Shown one piece after another: positions 16,252-23,985 of a DNA stretch of 64,000 nucleotides. Numbering within the stretch: position 1 is the first letter of the stretch; the number at the start of each line of letters is the position of its first letter. The position numbers and the translations under genes were made by a program. The stretch comes from Geodermatophilus poikilotrophus. GTDB lineage: Bacteria; Actinomycetota; Actinomycetes; Mycobacteriales; Geodermatophilaceae. Location of the stretch: the NCBI RefSeq assembly GCF_900111455.1, contig NZ_FOIE01000001.1, positions 632,376 to 696,375 of the forward strand, read 5' to 3'. Below the pieces are notes generated by a model. The model saw only the letters and a program-made list of their open reading frames with translations, made no database searches and was not told the DNA's origin.

Positions 16252-17649
16252 TCAGACCATCCCGAACTGCTCGCTGTGCACCCGGTCGGCGGGTACCCGC
16301 AGCTCGGCGAGCGCGGACCGGACGGCCTGCACCGTCTCCTCGCGGGAGCACACGAAGTACTGCAGCGACCGGGCGTGCGGCGGCAGGTGCCGGGCCAGCA
16401 GCGCCGCGTCGATCCGGCCACGCTCCCCGGGCCACTCCCCCGACGGGCGGCTGATCACGTGCACCACCGTCAGGTCCAGCCGCCCCCTCAGCCGCTCCAG
16501 CTGGCGGATGCCGGTGATCTGGTCCTCGCTGCGGTTGCCGAGGAAGAGCCAGACCGGACGCCGGTCGCCCTGGTCGGCGAGCGTGGCCAGCATGCTCAGG
16601 AACGGGGTGACGCCGACGCCGGTCGCGACGAGGACGTAGCCCATCCCGGGGTGCCGGTCGAGGGTGAACGAGCCGTGCGGGCCGTCGACGTAGACGGTGT
16701 CGCCCACCCGCAGCCGGCGGATGGAACGGGTGAAGTCGCCGACCTGCTTGATCGTGAACTCCACCCGCGGCCGCAGCGCGCTGGACGAGATCGAGAACGG
16801 GTGGTAGGTCGGGGTGAAGGGCACCCGGCCGGGGAGGATCCAGGCGAACTGACCGGCCGTGAACGACCACGGGCGCCCGCCGTGCCGGTGCGCGGGCTCC
16901 AGGCCGACGGTCACCGCGCCGCCGGGCTCGGGCCACAGCTCCACCACCCGCCAGGGACGGCGCCACAGCCGCAGTGGCTTGACCAGCCGGACCCACACCG
17001 CCAGCCACAGGAAGGCCGCGGCGTAGACGGTCCACCCGAGCCGCACCCACGGCGCGCTCATCCAGTTGTCGACGAGGAAGGCGTGCACGAGGCCGGCCAG
17101 CACGATCGTGACGCCGAGCAGCGAGTGCAGCACGTGCCAGACCTGGTACGGGATCCGCAGCGCCCGCCGCCAGATCGAGGTCACCATGAGCAGCCCGAGC
17201 GCCAGCACCGACAGCCAGGCGAACTTGGCCCGCAGCGGCGCGTCGACGACGTCGAGCAGCACCAGGTACCGGTCGTCGGCGAGGAACAGTAGCGCCGGGT
17301 GCCCGAACGCCGCCAGGACGGACAGCGCCGACATCTGCTTGTGGTAGCGCAGGACGGCGTCGATGCCGAACGGCGCCGTGGCGCGGGAGAACCGCGCGGC
17401 CAGCGCGAACTGCAGCCCCATCACCGAGAGGGCCAGGAAGCCCAGCGCCACGGAGAGGTCGACGAGGAAGCCGCGCCCGGGCCGGACGGCGGTGGCGCAG
17501 AGGGCCAGCGGGGCGGCGGCGACCAGCGCGTGCAGCGCCGTCCAGGCCACCGCCTGCGCGCGGGTCGAGGGCGCGGCCCGGCGGGTCACCGGCAGCGGGG
17601 CCTCGCCGGTGAGGTCCGAGACGCGCGGCCGGTCGAGGACCGTCGTCAC
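16252..17649 (-). CDS. Ferric-reductase-like flavocytochrome (TM heme domain + FAD/NAD reductase)
   Basis: A 465-residue membrane flavoprotein. Residues about 30-235 hold six hydrophobic segments with the histidines expected for two b hemes (YHKQM, FGHPALLF, VWHVLHSLLG, GLVHAFLVDNW). The cytosolic half has an FAD-binding barrel with TYHPFSISSS and an NAD(P)H domain with YVLVATGVGVTPFLSMLA and a C-terminal CSREETVQAV/HSEQFG. It should move electrons from NAD(P)H across the membrane to an acceptor such as ferric iron or oxygen. GTG at 17649 gives a short tail before the first helix and has GGGAG seven bases upstream; a promoter candidate lies about 220 bases upstream. Confidence 0.85.
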   Translation of the reverse strand: MTTVLDRPRVSDLTGEAPLPVTRRAAPSTRAQAVAWTALHALVAAAPLALCATAVRPGRGFLVDLSVALGFLALSVMGLQFALAARFSRATAPFGIDAVLRYHKQMSALSVLAAFGHPALLFLADDRYLVLLDVVDAPLRAKFAWLSVLALGLLMVTSIWRRALRIPYQVWHVLHSLLGVTIVLAGLVHAFLVDNWMSAPWVRLGWTVYAAAFLWLAVWVRLVKPLRLWRRPWRVVELWPEPGGAVTVGLEPAHRHGGRPWSFTAGQFAWILPGRVPFTPTYHPFSISSSALRPRVEFTIKQVGDFTRSIRRLRVGDTVYVDGPHGSFTLDRHPGMGYVLVATGVGVTPFLSMLATLADQGDRRPVWLFLGNRSEDQITGIRQLERLRGRLDLTVVHVISRPSGEWPGERGRIDAALLARHLPPHARSLQYFVCSREETVQAVRSALAELRVPADRVHSEQFGMV

Positions 17650-18054
17650 CGGTGGGCTCCCGGGGCGTTGCGGCGCCGGAGGGCAGGGTCGGGCATGAGG
17701 ACGTTCTCCAGGGCGTGCGGGCGTCGGGCGCCCCCGGGCTCCGAGCCCCGGGCGGCGGTCGTCCGGGCGACGGAGCGCTCCGGCGGGCCACCCCCGCACC
17801 GCGCGACGCGAGAGCCCCGTGGCCCTCGCGGCGTGCGGCCCCCCATGACGGGCGGTGTCCGGTCGAGGACTCTAGGTGAGTGCCGCGGAGGGCCGTCAAG
17901 CCCCGGGACGGACCGGTCCGGCAGCTGCGCAGGTCAGCGCCGAGGGTGGGTCCGCTCACACCGCTCACCGCGGTGCTCCCCGACGTGCGTGGCCCGGCGC
18001 GTCGTGTTCACCTGGGGCCGCTGCGGGGGTCAGGTGCGATGACGGGAGGGTGCC
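17650..18054. other. 405-bp divergent intergenic region
   Basis: The region lies between the flavocytochrome (minus) and asparaginase (plus). Apart from the sigma-70-like promoter at 17869-17899 and GC-rich potential hairpins near 17760-17840, nothing recognisable is present. A 66-codon frame on the minus strand (17846-17646) is arginine-rich and has no ribosome site, so it was not called. The 200-base leader of the flavocytochrome would fall here and could carry regulation. Confidence 0.4.
17869..17899 (-). promoter_or_regulatory. Sigma-70-like promoter with 19-bp spacer
   Basis: On the minus strand TTGACG (17899-17894) and TAGAGT (17874-17869) are separated by 19 bases, pointing toward the flavocytochrome gene. 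Both hexamers are close to consensus in a region otherwise devoid of A/T. The long spacer resembles activator-dependent promoters, but no clear dyad was found in it. Confidence 0.5.
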
Positions 18055-19017
18055 GTGGCACGGGTCCACCTGCTGGCGACCGGGGGCACGATCGCCAGCC
18101 GCCGCACCGACGGCGGGCTGTCGGCCACCACGCCGGCCGCCGAGCTGCTCGCCGCGGCCGGGCCGCTGCCGGACCTCGAGGTCACCGTCAGCGACCTGAC
18201 CACGGTGCCCAGCTTCGCGCTGACCGGTGCCGACGTCCGTGCGCTGGTCCGCGACGTGCGCCGGCACCTGGCCGACGGCGCCGACGGCGTCGTCGTCACC
18301 CACGGCACGGACACGATGGAGGAGTCGGCGTTCCTCGCCGACCTGGTGCACGACGACCCCCGACCGGTGGCCTTCACCGGCGCGCAGCGGCCGTTCGACG
18401 CCCCGGCCCCCGACGGCCCGGCGAACCTGGCCGACGCCCTGCGGGTGGCCGCCGACCCCGCCGCCCGGGACCTGGGTGTGCTGCTGGCCTTCGACGGCCT
18501 GGTGCTCGCCGCCCGTGGGGTGCGCAAGGTCGAGACGCTGCGCAGCGCGGCCTTCGGCGCCCCCGGCCGTGGTCCGCTGCTGCGCGTGGACGGCGGGGCC
18601 GTCGTCCCGCTCGGCCGCCCGCCGCGGCCGCCCGCGCTGCCGCTGGACCTGGACGCCGAGCTGCCGCGGGTCGACGTCGTCGCCTGCGCCCAGGGATCCG
18701 ACGACGCCCTGCTGCGCGCCGCGGTCGCGGCCGGCGCGGCCGGGGTCGTGCTCGAGGCGTTCGGCGCGGGCAACGTGCCGCCGCCGGTGGCCGCGGCGGC
18801 GGCCGAGCTGGTGGCGGGCGGCGTGCCGGTCCTGGTCTGCTCGCGGGTGCCCTCGGGTCCGGTCGCGCCGCTCTACGCCGGGGGCGGGGCGAGCCTGGCG
18901 CGCGACGGGGCGCTGTTCGGCGCGGACCTGAGCCCCTGGCAGGGGCGGCTGCTGCTGGCCGCCGCCCTGGCGCTGGACCCGCAGGACCCGCGGCGGGTCC
19001 TCGCCGGGCGGCTGTGA
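18055..19017 (+). CDS. L-asparaginase family protein
   Basis: A 320-residue cytosolic amidohydrolase that would hydrolyse asparagine, or a related amide, to the acid and ammonia. The two family signatures are intact: [11 protein letters not shown] with the nucleophilic Thr near residue 11, and [15 protein letters not shown] with the Thr-Asp pair near residue 84. The conserved Lys of the catalytic triad is in [10 protein letters not shown]. No signal peptide is visible, so a cytosolic enzyme is likely. GTG at 18055 has GGGAGGG immediately upstream. It heads a same-strand cluster with a NodB-type deacetylase and a Cys-containing protein, which suggests a shared catabolic pathway for an N-acyl or ureide compound. 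Confidence 0.87.
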   Translation: MARVHLLATGGTIASRRTDGGLSATTPAAELLAAAGPLPDLEVTVSDLTTVPSFALTGADVRALVRDVRRHLADGADGVVVTHGTDTMEESAFLADLVHDDPRPVAFTGAQRPFDAPAPDGPANLADALRVAADPAARDLGVLLAFDGLVLAARGVRKVETLRSAAFGAPGRGPLLRVDGGAVVPLGRPPRPPALPLDLDAELPRVDVVACAQGSDDALLRAAVAAGAAGVVLEAFGAGNVPPPVAAAAAELVAGGVPVLVCSRVPSGPVAPLYAGGGASLARDGALFGADLSPWQGRLLLAAALALDPQDPRRVLAGRL

Positions 19018-19045
19018 ACACCGACGGATCGAGAGGGGAACGGGC

Positions 19046-19930
19046 ATGGCCAAGGAGATCTTCGTGTCCTTCGGCGTCGACATCGACGCCGTCGCCGGGT
19101 GGCTGGGGTCCTACGGCGGGGAGGACTCCCCCGACGACATCTCGCGCGGGCTGTTCGCCGGCGAGGTGGGCGTGCCGCGCATCCTCGAGCTGTTCCGCCG
19201 CGAGGGGCTGACCCAGACGTTCTTCTGGCCGGGGCACTCGATCGACACGTTCCCGGAGCAGTTCGACGCCTGCGTGGCGGCCGGCCACGAGATCGGCGTG
19301 CACGGCTACAGCCACGAGAACCCGATCGCGATGAGCCGGGAGCAGGAGTCCGCGGTGCTCGACCGCTGCATCGAGCTCATCGAGAAGCGGGCCGGCCGGC
19401 GGCCGACGGGCTACGTCGCGCCGTGGTGGGAGTTCTCCCCCGTCACCAACGAGCTGCTGCTCGAGCGGGGCATCACCTACGACCACTCGCTCATGCACCG
19501 GGACTTCGAGCCCTACTACGTCCGGGTCGGCGACCGCTGGACCAAGATCGACTACTCGCAGCCGGCCGACACCTGGATGCAGCCCCTGGTGCGCGGCGAG
19601 GAGACCGACCTGGTGGAGATCCCGGCGAACTGGTACCTCGACGACCTGCCGCCGATGATGTTCGTCAAGACCAGCCCGAACAGCCACGGGTTCGTCAACC
19701 CGCGCGACATCGAGCAGATGTGGACCGACCAGTTCGACTGGGTCTACCGCGAGCAGGACTACGCCGCCTTCACGATGACCATCCACCCCGACGTCGCCGG
19801 GCGGCCGCAGGTGCTGATGGCCCTGGAGCGGGTCATCGCCCACATCAAGGGACACGACGGCGTCCAGTGGGTGACCTTCGACGAGATCGCGCAGGACTTC
19901 CTGCGCCGCTCGCCGCGCACCGCCGCCTGA
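19046..19930 (+). CDS. Polysaccharide deacetylase / PuuE allantoinase-like protein
   Basis: A 294-residue NodB-fold metal hydrolase without signal peptide. It has [11 protein letters not shown] (metal-binding aspartate region), [35 protein letters not shown] (the H-x3-H-type zinc motif) and [31 protein letters not shown]. This cytosolic layout resembles PuuE allantoinases and related amidases that act on ureides or N-acetyl compounds rather than secreted chitin deacetylases. ATG at 19046 follows GAGGGGAACGGGC. It lies 28 bases after the asparaginase and five bases before the next gene. Confidence 0.83.
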   Translation: MAKEIFVSFGVDIDAVAGWLGSYGGEDSPDDISRGLFAGEVGVPRILELFRREGLTQTFFWPGHSIDTFPEQFDACVAAGHEIGVHGYSHENPIAMSREQESAVLDRCIELIEKRAGRRPTGYVAPWWEFSPVTNELLLERGITYDHSLMHRDFEPYYVRVGDRWTKIDYSQPADTWMQPLVRGEETDLVEIPANWYLDDLPPMMFVKTSPNSHGFVNPRDIEQMWTDQFDWVYREQDYAAFTMTIHPDVAGRPQVLMALERVIAHIKGHDGVQWVTFDEIAQDFLRRSPRTAA

Positions 19931-19934
19931 CCCC

Positions 19935-20426
19935 GTGTGCGGCGCCTGCGGCAGCGGCCGGGTCGCCGCGCCGTGGGAGGACGTGCTCGCCGGGGCGGGA
20001 CCTGACCGGCGGGCCGCCCGGGCCGAGGCCGCCGGCCGGCTGCTGACCGGCCGGCGGCTGCGGATCACGCCCTGGCGCGGCGGCTACCTGCTGACGACGG
20101 CCACGGGGGCCGCCCGCCCGGTGGCGTCGCTGGACGAGCTCTGGACGGAGGCGGGAGGACCGCCGCCAGGAAGTCCGACGGCTCAGCGCTGGGCGCGGGC
20201 CCCGGTGCCGGCCGGCTGGGACCTGCAGGCGGCGGCCGTGTGGGTCTCGGCCGCCGCTGGGGCCGGCACGATCGCCGCGGCCGAGCTGCCCACCGGCCGC
20301 GTCGACTTCGGGGACGGCGGCGCGTCGCACGCCGTCCGCTCGTCCGGGACGGCGGAGGTCGGCGTCCTCGGGCCGGAGCCGGAGACCGCGCTCACCGACC
20401 TCCTGGAGTTCGCCGCTCACGGCTGA
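19935..20426 (+). CDS. Hypothetical protein with N-terminal CxxC
   Basis: A 163-residue protein of unknown function. It opens CGACGSGRV, a possible half zinc ribbon, followed by an Arg-rich helical segment, a beta-rich stretch RLRITPWRGGYLLTTATGAARPVASLDELW and a helical C-terminus. The GTG start is four bases after the deacetylase stop, implying translational coupling. The low-complexity Ala/Gly content fits neighbouring genes and the third positions are G/C. No homologous family is recognised; by context it could serve the asparaginase/deacetylase pathway. Confidence 0.6.
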   Translation: MCGACGSGRVAAPWEDVLAGAGPDRRAARAEAAGRLLTGRRLRITPWRGGYLLTTATGAARPVASLDELWTEAGGPPPGSPTAQRWARAPVPAGWDLQAAAVWVSAAAGAGTIAAAELPTGRVDFGDGGASHAVRSSGTAEVGVLGPEPETALTDLLEFAAHG

Positions 20427-20763
20427 CAGCGGTGTGCCGGGTGCTCGTGGACGCGGATCGCGGGATCGACGGCCGGCGCCTTGCTGTCCGCCCTGCGGTG
20501 GATCGGGTGCGGGGGCATCCCGCAGGGTGGCGCGATCGGTGGTCCCGCCGGCCGCCCGGGGATGGCGTGGCGGAGCCACCGGCAGTGGTGGCGGCGCGCA
20601 TGACCTGCAGGGCGGCCCCCGGACGACGCCGGCTCCACCCCCGCGACGGATGTGAGGCACCCCTGGGTCCACCCACGCCACCCGGCCGGGGCGGGGCGCA
20701 GGAGCACGTCACCGCCTCCTGACCGAGGATGGCCCGACGACCGCCGCACCGAGGAGCCGCCCC
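20427..20763. other. 337-bp intergenic region
   Basis: This stretch separates the Cys-containing hypothetical from the next LLM gene on the same strand. Frames crossing it are arginine/proline-rich on all strands and lack ribosome sites. It contains several short GC palindromes but no convincing terminator or promoter. The only firm element is GAGGAG eight bases before the GTG at 20764. Confidence 0.4.
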
Positions 20764-21777
20764 GTGCCCACCCCCGGGATCCCGCTGGACCAGCTCGGCT
20801 TCCTGACCATCGGCACCTTCGACCCGGCCGACCCCGCCCCCGGGCACGAGGCGACCCTCGCGATGGTCGAGCTCGGCGAGCGGCTGGGGTTCGACAGCGC
20901 GTGGCTGCGCCACCGGCACCTGCAGCCGGGCATCTCCTCGCCGGTCGCCGTCCTCGCCGCACTCACCCAGCGCACCCGCCGGATCGGGCTCGGCACGGCC
21001 GTCACGCCGCTGGCGTGGGAGAACCCGCTGCGGCTGGCCGAGGACCTCGCCACCGTCGACGTCCTCTCCGGTGGGCGGCTCAACCCGGGCGTCAGCGTCG
21101 GGCCGCCCATGCACTGGGACGACGTCAAGGACGCCCTGTACCCGGACACCGCCGACCGCGAGGACTTCAGCTACACGCGGGTGGAACGGCTGCTGCGGTT
21201 CGTCCGGGGCGAGCGGGCGTCGACCTTCGTCGGCCGGGAGGGCGTCGTCGAGGAGTGGTCCGACCGGGTGCAGCCGCAGTCCCCCGGGCTGGCCGGCCGG
21301 ATGTGGTACGGCGGGGCCAGCCTGCGCTCGGCGGCGTGGGCCGGCGAGCACGGCATGCACTTCCTGACCTCCAGCGTGGTCAGGGCCGAGGAGGCCGAGG
21401 ACTTCGCCGAGGTCCAGGCCTCGCACGTGCGGGCGTTCCGGGCCGCGAACCCCACCGGCCGGGTCTCGCAGGGCCTGGTGGTGATCCCCACCGACACCGC
21501 GACCCCCGAGCAGCGGGCGCGGTACGCCGCCTACGTCGCGGCCCGCACCCCGCGGACGACGGCGCCGCAGGGCCCGGCGCGGATGCTCTTCGCCCGGGAC
21601 CTGCTGGGCAGCTCCGAGGAGATCGCCGAGGCCCTCTACGCGCACGCCGGCTTCCGCGAGGTCACCGAGGTCGTCTTCGCGCTGCCGTTCGACTTCGCGC
21701 CCGCCGACTACGAGCAGATCCTGACCGACACGGCCACCCGGCTCGGCCCCGCGCTGGGCTGGCACCCCCGGGCCTGA
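20764..21777 (+). CDS. LLM-class flavin-dependent oxidoreductase
   Basis: A 337-residue luciferase-like enzyme, only distantly similar to the one at 3636. Typical elements are ERLGFDSAWLRHRHLQPGISSPVAVLAAL, TRRIGLGTAVTPLAWENPLRLAEDLATVDVLSGGRLNPGVSVG and RMWYGGASLRSAAWAGEHGMHFLTS. The family reduces or oxidises small organic substrates with FMNH2 or F420. GTG at 20764 is preceded by GAGGAG with eight-base spacing. It is followed by a gene on the opposite strand, so it appears to be a single-gene unit. Confidence 0.85.
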   Translation: MPTPGIPLDQLGFLTIGTFDPADPAPGHEATLAMVELGERLGFDSAWLRHRHLQPGISSPVAVLAALTQRTRRIGLGTAVTPLAWENPLRLAEDLATVDVLSGGRLNPGVSVGPPMHWDDVKDALYPDTADREDFSYTRVERLLRFVRGERASTFVGREGVVEEWSDRVQPQSPGLAGRMWYGGASLRSAAWAGEHGMHFLTSSVVRAEEAEDFAEVQASHVRAFRAANPTGRVSQGLVVIPTDTATPEQRARYAAYVAARTPRTTAPQGPARMLFARDLLGSSEEIAEALYAHAGFREVTEVVFALPFDFAPADYEQILTDTATRLGPALGWHPRA

Positions 21778-21923
21778 CCTCAGCGGCCGGACGGTGTGCG
21801 GCCGTGGCGCACTCCGCCGCCCGGATGGGCCACCGAGGCACACTGCTGAGCTCCGGGCGGACGGCTGGGCGCCGGCCGCCCCGGGACCGGCCGGCGTGCA
21901 CACGGCACGCCGGCCGGGGTTCC

Positions 21924-22547
21924 TCACGCCATCTCGGGGACGTGCAGGTGGGCCATCGCGAGGTCGAACTCGGCGACCTCGGTGATCGTCGAGCCCGTCG
22001 CCCGGCTGAACTCCTCGCGGATCGCGGCACCCTGCTCCCGGGTCCGTTCCAGGGCGGCCCGGTCCTCGTAGGTCACGGCCGCCACGCCGCGCTGGCCGGG
22101 CCGGTCGACCAGCAGGCTGACGCTGCAGAAGCCGGGCAGGTCCTCGAGCCTCGGCAGCAGGCTCATCCGGAAGGCGTCGATCATGCCGTCGACCTGCCCG
22201 GCCGGGATGTCGACCCAGGTGCCCCGGACGCACGCCGCGTCCCCCGCCGGCCGGGACCGGTGCAGGACGGCGATCTCCCACTCGGCGATGTCGACGGCCT
22301 CGGCGCGCATCACCTCGGCCGCCTGCCGCCGCGACTCCCGGACCGCGTCGGCGCTGGCCCGCATGGCGTCCTCGTCGGCCCAGGCGGTGGTGACGATGCA
22401 CCGCCCCGCCTCGCGGTCGGCGAGCATCGACATCCCGATGCAGCCGTCCATCCGCTCGACCATCGGCCAGACGTCGTTCCGGATGAAGGCGATCCCGTCG
22501 TCGACCGCGCGCGGGTCGCCGCGGACTGTGGTCGTCCTGGCGTACAT
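21924..22547 (-). CDS. Double antibiotic-biosynthesis-monooxygenase (ABM) domain protein
   Basis: A 207-residue protein built from two dimeric alpha/beta-barrel (ABM-like) repeats. The first holds ARTTTVRGDPRAVDDGIAFIRNDVWP and GCIGMSMLADREAGRCIVTTAWADEDAMRAS; the second repeats the pattern with QVDGMIDAFRMSLLPRLEDLPGFCSVSLLVD and RGVAAVTYEDRAAL. Single ABM domains normally dimerise; here the tandem could form the barrel in one chain. Role unknown, possibly cofactor-free oxygenation or quinone handling. ATG at 22547 has GGAGG eight bases upstream. Confidence 0.75.
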   Translation of the reverse strand: MYARTTTVRGDPRAVDDGIAFIRNDVWPMVERMDGCIGMSMLADREAGRCIVTTAWADEDAMRASADAVRESRRQAAEVMRAEAVDIAEWEIAVLHRSRPAGDAACVRGTWVDIPAGQVDGMIDAFRMSLLPRLEDLPGFCSVSLLVDRPGQRGVAAVTYEDRAALERTREQGAAIREEFSRATGSTITEVAEFDLAMAHLHVPEMA

Positions 22548-22587
22548 GACCGGTCTCCTCCCCGACGGTGCCGGGTGGCACCGCCAC

Positions 22588-22605
22588 GCGAGGGAATGTC
22601 CTCGC
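22588..22605. promoter_or_regulatory. Inverted repeat upstream of the ABM gene
   Basis: GCGAGG (22588-22593) and CCTCGC (22600-22605) flank a six-base AT-richer loop GAATGT, 41 bases before the ABM start codon. The interruption of surrounding GC sequence suggests an operator or a leader hairpin, but no regulator can be named. Confidence 0.25.
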
Positions 22606-22745
22606 TCGCACCGGGGTCGGCGGCGTTCGAGGCGCCCCGTCGGGCCGGGCGGGGCCGGGCGCGGCGCGTGCGGACCGTGCGCACGCCGGCGGGCACGCAT
22701 CCCGCGGATCCCCGTCGACCGGTCGGGTGGAGGAGGGTGTTGCCA

Positions 22746-23318
22746 GTGGCGAGCGGAACCGGGGGGATCGTCCTGAGCACGGAGGAACTCCGCGAGGTCG
22801 CCCGTTGTGCCGCGGAGAGCGCGCAGGAGGTCCTGGAGGTCTTCGAGCGCGCACACCCGGGCGACTCCCGGCCTCGGGATGCGCTCGCCGCCGCACAGGC
22901 GTTCGCCCGGGGCGGCGAGCGCGGGAAGGCCCTGCGCGACACCGCGTGGGCGGCGCTCCGAGCTGCCCGCGACGCGGGGACCACGGCCGCGGGCCATGCC
23001 GCGCGAGCCGCGATGGCCGCGGCGTCCGCTGCGTACCTGCACCCGCTGGCCGACGCCCACCAGGTGGAGCACGTGCTGGGGGCGGCGGCCCACGCGGCGA
23101 GGGCGGCCGAGCTCGCCGTGGGCGGTGATCGGGGTGTCGGTGCTGCTCACGTCGAGCGAGCTCGCCGGCGCGCGACACCGGTCGTGGTCGACGTGCTCAG
23201 CCGCTACCCCGCGGCGCCGCCGGGTGGAGGGCGGGTCGGGGAGCTGCTCCGCGACCTGGACGAGGCCCTCCGCAGCTCTCCCGGCCCCGTGCCCGACGTC
23301 CCTGCTCAGCGCCCCTAG
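22746..23318 (+). CDS. Imm5-like putative immunity-type protein
   Basis: A 190-residue all-helical protein. The conserved pattern of the Imm5-like family is readable: LSTEELREVARCAAESAQEVL, FERAHPGDSRPRDALAAAQAFARGG, then Ala-rich helices ending AAASAAYLHPLADAHQVEHVLGAAAHAARAAEL. The name derives from polymorphic-toxin immunity genes, yet no toxin gene is adjacent here and many actinobacterial members stand alone, so real function is unknown. GTG at 22746 is chosen because AGGAGG lies nine bases upstream; TTG at 22740 is an alternative. Its stop overlaps the stop of the convergent lipoprotein gene. Confidence 0.72.
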   Translation: MASGTGGIVLSTEELREVARCAAESAQEVLEVFERAHPGDSRPRDALAAAQAFARGGERGKALRDTAWAALRAARDAGTTAAGHAARAAMAAASAAYLHPLADAHQVEHVLGAAAHAARAAELAVGGDRGVGAAHVERARRRATPVVVDVLSRYPAAPPGGGRVGELLRDLDEALRSSPGPVPDVPAQRP

Positions 23319-23806
23319 TCGACGGGGCCGGGGCCGGGGGTGACCGGCACGTCGAGGACCACCTCACCGGCCGTCGCGAAGGTGAAGGTGACCCGGACGG
23401 TGTCGGTGGGGGCGATCGGTGCGGTCACCTGCTCCAGTTGCATCCGCACGGCCTCGCTGACCGCCTCCACCTGGCCGCCGGCCGGCAGCTCGATGCCGTC
23501 GGCGCTCGGTGCGCCGGACTCGTCGAGCAGCTGGACGGACTCCGCCGCCGGGGTGCTGACGCCGACGAGCCGGTCGGCCTGCTCGGCGTCGTTCGTCAGC
23601 ACGCCGCGCAGCGGGACGGAGGCCCCCGCCTCGACGGTGTCCTCGGCGTCGAGGAAGACGTCGTCCAGCGAGACCTCACCGACCGTGCCGTCGACCCCTG
23701 CGACGTCCGGGGTCTCCTGTGCCGTCTCGGCCTCCTGCCCGGCGGCGCAGCCACCCAGGACCAACAGGGAGGTGAGCGCCCACGCAGGAGGAAGAGTCCG
23801 TCGCAC
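23315..23806 (-). CDS. PCuAC-like lipoprotein
   Basis: A 163-residue exported lipoprotein. The signal peptide ends in the lipobox LGGC with Cys20 as the lipidation site. The mature part has VSLDDVFLDAED, LRGVLTNDAEQADRLVGVSTPAAESVQLL and PTDTVRVTFTFATAGEVVLDVPVT, which follow the cupredoxin-like PCu(A)C fold also seen in mycobacterial LpqE. The copper-binding His/Met ligands of true PCuAC proteins are not present, so metal delivery is doubtful. No strong ribosome site precedes the start at 23806. Confidence 0.7.
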   Translation of the reverse strand: MRRTLPPAWALTSLLVLGGCAAGQEAETAQETPDVAGVDGTVGEVSLDDVFLDAEDTVEAGASVPLRGVLTNDAEQADRLVGVSTPAAESVQLLDESGAPSADGIELPAGGQVEAVSEAVRMQLEQVTAPIAPTDTVRVTFTFATAGEVVLDVPVTPGPGPVD

Positions 23807-23985
23807 GAGAGCGCACGATCCCGACGCGACCGGCCCGGCACCAGGGGCGTGGGGCCCTGGCCGGACGCACGCGCAGCGATGGCCGCCCGCCCCGAGCGCA
23901 GCGACCCACCGGCGGGACCGCGGCCGCCGGCGGCCGGAGCTGCCGAGGCGGCCGCACGGGCCGGGGGCCTCCCCATCATGGCCCG

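Noticed and set aside
17646-17846. 66-codon minus frame upstream of the flavocytochrome
   Set aside because: Composition is arginine-rich and there is no ribosome site; it more likely is the leader of the flavocytochrome.
20392-23178. 928-codon minus frame
   Set aside because: It crosses several real genes on both strands and has no domain-like sequence.
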